A stretch of DNA of 64,000 nucleotides from Serinus canaria. Taxonomy: Eukaryota > Chordata > Aves > Passeriformes > Fringillidae. The translations under genes and the position numbers were made by a program. Under the pieces are notes generated by a model. It saw only the letters and a list, made by a program, of their open reading frames with translations, was not told where the DNA came from and searched no databases. The stretch covers positions 120,223,374 to 120,287,373 of the forward strand of contig NC_066315.1 in NCBI RefSeq assembly GCF_022539315.1, given 5' to 3'. Numbering within the stretch: the stretch's first letter is position 1; every line of letters starts with the position of its first letter. Positions 56,481-64,000 of this stretch are shown in pieces.

Positions 56481-59400
56481 ACTCAACTATGAACCTGGCA
56501 TGTTTAACCCCTTCTTTCCCATCCCTTACCCCTCCTACTTGCCCCATGCTGTTTGTTGGGTCTCTGTTGTGTTTTTTCCTGCTGTTTGTGTTTTCCTGGC
56601 TATCAATAATGTAGTTTTCCAGGCTTCTTCTATCCATGGCAAGATGAAAACCTGTCAAAATGTAAGTGCTTTGAACTAATATGAGAATACACTATATATG
56701 GATTTTAAGGTATTTTCTTTGATACATATACACAAATATAAACACTTTTGAGTTGATAAGGTGATCATCTCACAGAATAGACTGAAACACCACCACTGTC
56801 TTGGAGAAGGAGAAATTACCTTCTTAGAGCTCATTCTTAGGTTAAAAACCAAAAAACATCACACCTCAAACAAACCTCACATTTTGTCTTTCTTGTCACT
56901 GTACTTTTTCTTAAAACATTGTTAGGAATGTGTTTTAGTTTTACTGGTAAGAATAAGTGATATAATAAATCCTGATTTATAACACATTACAGTTTTCCTT
57001 ATCCTAAATTTAAATACAATCAATACAAATGTTAGTATCTGGTTTAAGTTAGAATTTTCTGGATATGGTGTTAACTAACATGCTGACATATGACCAGCCA
57101 TCTCAGTGAGACTGCATCCACCCCAGCAAAAGAATTTTACTCTTGGAAATAACAGGCTTTGAAATAAACTAAATAGGAAGCACAGGCCTGAGTCTGTGGG
57201 CAAAGATGATGTGCTCAGGAACCAGCTCTAGAAGCTCTGTGTTCTGGGAAGATCTCAAAATGGTCCAAATGTGTGCTTTTGAACATATAAGCAGCAAAAT
57301 TTACTTTTGGAAGAGGTATCTCTTAGAAAATATGTATGGATCTTTTCCTCACTACTCTTTCCCCTTCTCTTTTTTTTTTTTTTTTTAATGTCAAATAAAA
57401 GCCCAAATCAACCCAACACCCACAGTTTTTTAAAATGTCAGTTTTAAAGTATCAGACATGAAGTTTTAAGCTGTACTCTCTGCAGATTTCTAAGAAATAA
57501 CTTTCAAGGTCAGGAAATTAGAAAACAACCCTGCTTCTTATAATGAAGCTTTTATGCCTGCCTTTCAGATTTAGAAATTGCCCTCCATGTGTCTGGAATT
57601 TGTGGGTTAAAGCTTGATGGCTGCTGTTCCAGACGACAAACAACCTCTTACAAAAATCCCCCAAACCCTACAGAGTGTGGTACTCCCTGTCAGTCACCTG
57701 TAATTTCCTTTGTTGGCAGCCTAAAAAGATAACAGCAGAGCAGCCTCAGCCCAGCAACTGTTCCCAAGCAAAGGACCCTGAGAAAGCTGGGTGATGGGAG
57801 GAGGTTTGTTGTGACTAATGCAAACTGATAGTCCTTGCAAGGGGATGGCAGTGCCTGGGGGCCCTTCGCCTCCTGTTGTTTCACGGGAGCCTGTGGAAAG
57901 CAGCCTGGGTCAGGAGGAGCTCATAGTATTCCCTCTCTGGAAGAGAAAATGTGTGCTGGCACTAATGAGCGTGGAAAAATTCTGTGATAGAGTTCCTGCA
58001 TATTTCAAAGGCATAAATCGAGGTTGAAAATAATATTATTCTTTTTTTTTTCTTCCTTTTGAAATTAAGGAAGTTAAATAACAAATGTGCAGACAGAAGA
58101 GATGTGTATTAGGACATACAGGGAGATTTAAGTGGCACTGCTTGCTAGAAGGGGCTGAAATAGGGGAGGCTTTCCTCTTGTTGCATGTGTTGTATTTTTA
58201 AAGGTGGTTATTTATTTATCACCCACTGCTGTATTTCCCTAGCTTTTCCTCTGACTGGCCCTTGATATCCCCACTGGCACATTTTCTCTCTCTCTTTATA
58301 CTGTTTCTCAAAAAGAACCTCTAATGCCATAAACAGACCATTACCAATTGTATTACCTTCTTCTGAATTAACAACCTCTTCATCAGATGCTGCCCACACT
58401 TTTCAAGCTCTTTGTCCTGCTTTGTTTTGAATGCCTGAGATTGCCAGCTGGGAAAAGAAGACAGAGCTTTCCCTTTGCTTCCTCCCCTGCCCACTCCTTC
58501 TTCTCCTGTTGTCAGATGTCAGATGTGATTACCCTGTCCCAGAGAGGGGGATCCTTGCTCTGGCACTGTGAGAACCCACAGAACTGGCAGTGGCGTGGAG
58601 GTGGTGGGAAGCAGGATCAGCTGGACTTGAGCACAGGCAATAAAGCAGTCAGGTTTTACACACTGAGAGCCCTGGCCAGGCTCACAGTTTAATCTGCAAA
58701 TGCTGGTGGTAAGAGGATGATAATAACAATAATATGTTACTGTGGGTGATGCCATTCCTGCTGTGAGTGGTCAGGAAGCTGGCAGTGCTTCTTGGAGGCG
58801 GGAGTGACCTCAAGTTCCCTTCTGCATCAGGATGCTTTGATGGCAGTGCAAAGCTGACCTTTCACCAGCCTGCCAGCATAACTTAGAGAAAAAAAGGATG
58901 TGAGAGCTTAAGGAAGAAGAGGAGGAAGCGGCGGAGAATGTTTTATCCTCCTTTTAGTAAAGATTTCAGGAATACTTATGAATAAGAACAATCAATAAAA
59001 ACATGGTGCACAGCGTGGGTTTTTTCATCAGAGTGGGAAAAATATAGGGTACTGAAAAGTCTCTTTTGTGTTTATAACAAATTGGTAATAAACATGCAGG
59101 TACCTAGAGAAAACTTTTATGAAGCTGGAAGGATGGGACACGCACCACTAATTAAAGTCCCAGCATGATGGACAACAAGTCCTTGTGCAAAAAGCGGAAT
59201 TGGGGGGCAAACTCTTTCCCATTGTGCAGAAAGCAGGTGGATGGGGAAAGGTAAGTGGGCACACCAGGTTATTGCCAGGTCAGATTTAGTAGTTAGATGG
59301 AAAATACAATGTCCTGGCTGTAACTGGGGTGTTTGGCACTACCTGGGGCTTGGCAGCAATTGGTTCAGCCTGTGAAAAGGAACCCTGGAGAAGAGTGAGA

Positions 59401-62400
59401 TATGAAGCCCTGTGTCCTTGTGCTGCTGTACTGACAGGGAACTTGGGTTGCTGCATTTGCTACTACTTCTGCTCAAGAATACACCAGTGAATTAAGGGGT
59501 CTGGAAGTTCAGGCCATGCTGAAATGGCTCTTAAGTCAGGGAGTTTGAATTTACCAATCTAAATGCATTTATTTGAATGCAAATAAGAAGCCAATATAAA
59601 TTAAATATGCAGCCAAAATGGTGTCTGTTTTGAAAATGTTATACAAAAACCAACATCAACTCTCCACTAAATCAAACTAGCACCTCTTCATATCCACAAT
59701 TCATCAAAAAAATAGTCTAGTTCTAAGGAGGTTGTTCACAAGTGTCTGTAAAATTGGTGAAAGAGGGAGATACTCAGTGCTTTTGGAAACAGATCTGCAT
59801 GGATATAGCAAAATGTAAGTTCAGTGCCTAATGATGATTTGCATCCTTTGTCATGTCCTGACTACCTTTGCTGTTCAGAATGCTCACTTTGCTCACTTCT
59901 GCATGAAGTGAGCAACCTGTTTTGGAAAGCCTGAAGTGACAGAAAAATGGAATAATACTAAGTGATTTGAGGATGGCTAGTCTAGGAGGCATCTGTACAG
60001 CTGGAATAGCCTAGGTTAGAATGATTTGTGTATGTAAACATCTGTAAACAGATGACTTCTTTAGGTATCTTAAAAAAATAATTCATCAATTACAATTACT
60101 GAACAGGTCTAGCAAATGCTTGGCTTTGTTTTAAAATGACTTACTATGTTAGTGACCACACCGAAAGTGGGACTTTATAAATAATTGAAAAAAAAAAAGA
60201 TTGTAGATTAAAGGGTTTTGGGCTAGAGAAAGGTGTATATATAGCTGATTAGTTCATTGTTTAAAACACGAGAATAGCAATATCTATTTTATGTGGTTTT
60301 AAAACCTTTCTCTGGTAAATGGCTGCAGAGACAAGCAGTGCTATTCAGAAATGTGTATATGAAATTGTCAGTGGAAAAGCTGGTGTCTTAGGAGAAAAAA
60401 AAAGAGAGAGAGCCCAAAATTCAGATATCTTCAGATACAGAGAAGATCTGGCAATGCTGCCATGGAACTGCTGTTATGGCAGACTCATCATCTCCATGAT
60501 GAATCACTGGCTTCCTATATTTTCTTCCTAGAAAACTTTCACAGTGTGTTTTTGAATCACATATACTCGGCTCTTTGGTGCTTTTTTAAAGATATGCAAT
60601 TTGGAATTTGTTACAAAAGTACTTAGCAGGTATGTCTCAAAACTGTTAAGGTAAGTTTATGTAGAATTCAAATGCTAAAAATAAAAACAATTCAGGTTGA
60701 TCAAATTATAGAATTATTGTTACCATACTGTAAATGTCACTGTGACAGAGCAACAAATTTCAAAATTCTGAGCCTTAGACATCTGTTAGTTTCTCAACTG
60801 CTATCATTATTTTGCTGCAGTGAATATGATTCTTCTTTTTCTGTACCATTTTTAGGTTGTTTTTGTGCCATATGGGCATCTTTTGATATTTGGAAAAAAC
60901 TTAAAATAGAGTTACTTTGATGCACAAAACTTGATATTGAATGTATTCTTTGTTCTCCCTTTATTTCTAATTTGCATGGAGTGTGATCCATGCATGCAGA
61001 AGGAGGAGAGAAAATGTGTAGTGCTTTGTTTATTCTATATAAAGGCACTGGCTTCTGTTGTACCTTGTACCCTTATGAAATCGTTTAGGATCTCCCTCCA
61101 ATTGTTTGCAAACAGCAATTCCAAAAGATAGTTAAGAATTTTTGCCACTCTGGCAGAAGGGTGAGCAGGACTTTTTCCAAGCTGTACTGCCCTGAGGAGT
61201 GTTCCTCCTGCCCTTGGCATTTCCAGTGCCCAGCAGCACACCAGCACTGGTTTAAATATTACTTCTCTTGTGCTGGGAAGTGTTGAGTACAAAAAGCTCC
61301 TCTTTCCTGACTGGTAGAAAATATTAGGACAACGTGCTCCAAGCCAGATCCTGGGCTGGTATTAGTAGGCACATGGATACCAGCTGAGCTCTTCCTTCTT
61401 GTCTTTGTCAATTAGCCCTTCCTGTGGAAATATCCCACCATAAAGACAAATGGCTGTTTGATTCTCTGCTGAGACAGTGGGGTGAAGGAGAGAGGGGTCT
61501 TGCCCCTCAAAGTGCTCTCTGTGCACCTACTCAGTTTGGTGTCAGCCCACAAGAATGAGTGGCATCAAATTTTGGGGACCTGCTGGTCACCCAGCTCTTT
61601 TGGGGAGGTCAAGCCAGCGGCCTGTTGGACATGGATGTTGGCACTTGTCCTGCCAGGGCTGGAATGGAGGGGAAGGGGGGGTGGAACTCTGCCCACAGCA
61701 GTGCCTGGAACCTGCTCTGGCCTCGCATTCCCTGGACACAGCTTTCCTGCCTGCTCTGTGCCTGTCCTGTGTCACAGGGGGCCATGAGCCAAACCTTTGG
61801 TTAACTGTTAAAATACAGTGTTTACTTTGTAAAATAGTGATAACATTCAGAAGTGACTGAAAGGGCAATTTTTCTTCTAAAGCATTTTTGTTTAAATCTA
61901 GGTTTTCCTCTCAAATCCATAGTGTTAAATTCTCAGAGACACATTTTCCCCTATATTCTAAACTGAACTAGAGAGAATTAGCTTATTTTTTTCACACAGA
62001 AGTGTGCTTAGTAGAATGTTAATTTAATACACTCAGTTCATCAATGATTTCCAGTTCTCTGATTCATATGATGGAATCAAATTGCACTGGAGCAAGTGAA
62101 CTGCAAAGCTTGGCCTTCTTTCTACAACATGTATCTCCAGGCATTGGAAATGTCCTCATACTGAAACAAAAATATATGTAAGCCCCTACTGTGAACAGGG
62201 GAGAAGCCAAGCATGTTTTTACTCAACTGACAAGCTTGGGAAGTCAAGAGACAACTTAACTGGACAATTGATTCATCGACTGGATGAAGTCTTAAGTTAC
62301 ATGAATGACAAAACCCTCAATTATTGTTTTTAAAAACACAAGGTATTTCTTGTGGCAGGGACAGCATGCAGTAATTAGGGGTTGGGTTTTCTTGCTCTCA

Positions 62401-63587
62401 CAGCTCAAGAGAAGGACTAGACTCCAATTCCAACTGACACAGCATAAATGATGTGCACTTTCTCATAATGTAACTTTAGAAATCCTTTGCATCTTACATG
62501 TCACTATATTTTTCACAGGCTGCAAAGAGCAGTTGGCAAAGAATAGTTGTCTTACCTCAGACAAAAAAAAATAAAATTCTTAGTCTTCCTCTACATCTCC
62601 ACTTTCTTCCTTAGAGCTGTTTTTCTTCATTGCTTGGTTTTCTCTGTGGTTCACAGGCAGGACACTGGTGAACAGACCAGTTAAGTTCCCAGCAAAGGTA
62701 CCAGGCAACAGCTGAAGCTCAGCAATGAGTTATTCCAAGAGTGATGCCTGCTGGGTTCCTGTGTGCTGGGTTCCTACATGATGCCTTGAAAAATGAGACT
62801 CCCAGATTGCAGGAAAACCCAGGAAATGAGGGACTGGGAAAGCAGTGAGAGGGAGATTGGAAGAGTGATGTCTCCTCTGAGTTCTGTCACTGACCTCCTG
62901 AACTTCTGCCAGTTGCTGCAGGTTCTGTCCCTCATGTGGCTTCACTCATCTCCAGTGCTGCTTCTGAGAGCTCAAGCAGTGCAACACCAGAGCTGAGTCT
63001 TCAGCAAAATGATGCCCACAGGCTTCTTATCTTCATCAAACCTACCTGCTCAGTGTTACCTCTATTTCTAAGAGTGAATAGAAACCCTAGGCCTTTATTC
63101 TCCCTGTCTTCTGCTTTATTCTGTACAAGAGCCTGCACATAGGTCTATAGTATTTAGGTTTGTTTTCCCTTGAAATTTCCCAGTGCTGTATTCGGGCTCC
63201 ATAGAGTAAACAACTACTGAAAAGAAACCTTTCAGACCCCTTGGCAACAGTCTTTGAGTTCTCTGTGGACACCAAGTTAAAAAACCCACATATGCTCTGT
63301 GAGATCTTGGGCTTGGTAATGTTATGAGCCCTGTGGTAAAGGAAATTCCAACATTTTCCTCTTTAAATTTTGCCATAAATACAGGGAGAGCTGTGTCGCG
63401 TCTCTTTGAAAAATCCATATACTGGTGATAATATTGAAACAGAAGCATTTGCTAGTTCATGAACATAAGTGAGAGAGATTAAAAAAGTATTTTTCTGTGA
63501 ACAGGAAAAATCCTGAAATTTTGAGCAACACCCCCATCTGCTTCCTGGCCTTATGCTCTGCTCAGTTTCAAAATTTCACCAGTAGTA
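56481..63587. other. Intergenic, nothing recognised
   Basis: No supported gene. T17 run at 57370-57386. A hairpin lies at 59889-59915. A somewhat G/C-rich patch at 61600-61800 gives three overlapping frames without domains. Confidence 0.45.
59889..59915. repeat. Perfect 11-bp hairpin, 5-nt loop
   Basis: TTGCTCACTTC (59889-59899) and GAAGTGAGCAA (59905-59915) are exact reverse complements around TGCAT. GCTCACTT also occurs just before it as a direct copy. Confidence 0.7.
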
Positions 63588-64000
63588 GTGGGTTGACCAC
63601 AGCCAAACAACATGTGCCCACCACAGCCACTGTTTCACTCCCCTCCTCCGCTGGGCAAGGGAGAGAAAATGAAAATGTTAAGATCAGGACAGGGGGAGAT
63701 CACTCACCAACCACTGAAATGGGCAAAATACTCAACATGTGGAAATTAATTTAATTTATTACCAAGGAAATCAGAGTAGGAAACTGAGAAATAAAACCAA
63801 ATCTTAAGACACCTTGATCCCCTCTTCACAGGCTTCACTTTTCTTACAAAACCTCTACAATCTCTCCCCCGGTGTTGCAGGGGGATGGGGAATGGAGGTT
63901 ACAGACACAACTCATCCCACATTGCCTCTCCTTAAGGACTCCCCATGCTCTCCCTCTGCCACAATGTGGGGTTCCTCCCAAAGGAGACAGTCCTCCACCA
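63588..64000 (+). mobile_element. ERV LTR-like element, cut by window end
   Basis: Starts GTGGGTTGACCACAGCCAAA and continues through CACTCCCCTCCTCCGCTGGG, GATCACTCACCAACCACTGA, AATTAATTTAATTTATTACC, AATAAAACCAAATCTTAAGA and TTGCAGGGGGATGGGGAATG to GGAGACAGTCCTCCACCA at the edge. It shares its first ~240 bases with the fragment at 27508-27750. From memory this is a very common songbird ERV-derived repeat. The exact family was not checked, and more of it must lie beyond the window. Confidence 0.8.

Noticed and set aside
61482..61868. Four overlapping frames near 61.6 kb
   Set aside because: Mutually overlapping in several frames and on both strands, without recognisable protein features.
37446..63587. 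JPH1 exons expected from human gene order
   Set aside because: No MORN-repeat or C-terminal junctophilin sequence was recognised on either strand, so the gene must lie outside the window or was missed in untranslated sequence.

Overview
The window is nuclear DNA of a bird, most likely a songbird. Two things show this. CR1-type LINE fragments occur on both strands, and one recognisable multi-exon gene encodes the TLR4 co-receptor MD-2 (LY96) with the sequence character of avian orthologues. The LTR types at 20.2-20.8 kb and 63.6-64.0 kb resemble repeats abundant in passerine genomes. That resemblance is from memory and was not searched.

Layout. 0-7 kb: intergenic, with CR1 fragments at 155-675, 1440-1860 and 1861-1946, then a foldback (imperfect inverted repeat) at 1947-2253. 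6996-11163: LY96, five coding exons on the + strand, 151 codons plus stop, with all splice sites, a signal peptide, three predicted disulfides and poly(A) signals visible. 13.2-16.3 kb: a striking CpG-rich island made of degenerate GGAAGGAC / CCACTTCCTTCCG motifs whose purine-rich strand flips repeatedly. 16.3-64 kb: a gene-poor stretch with no further gene I can recognise. It carries an ERV solo LTR (minus strand, 20177-20801), an LTR fragment beside a degenerate env-like remnant (27.5-28.2 kb), more CR1 pieces (19.5, 29.8, 36.7, 42.8, 45.0 and 56.2 kb), a near-perfect 24-bp hairpin at 34.1 kb, and a nested tandem repeat with telomere-like CCCTAA motifs at 52.6-53.3 kb. The start of another LTR-like element is cut by the window end. 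In human the local order is ELOC-TMEM70-LY96-JPH1, so the long empty region is plausibly the LY96-JPH1 interval, but no JPH1 sequence was identified.

Only LY96 is a confident protein gene. Its product binds lipid A of bacterial LPS and pairs with TLR4 in innate immunity. The other structures are repeats or unexplained sequence. The best candidates for something undescribed are the 3-kb strand-flipping CpG/GGAA island just downstream of LY96, the nested telomere-like repeat, and the 34.1-kb hairpin. Coordinates of repeat edges were judged by eye and may be off by some tens of bases.
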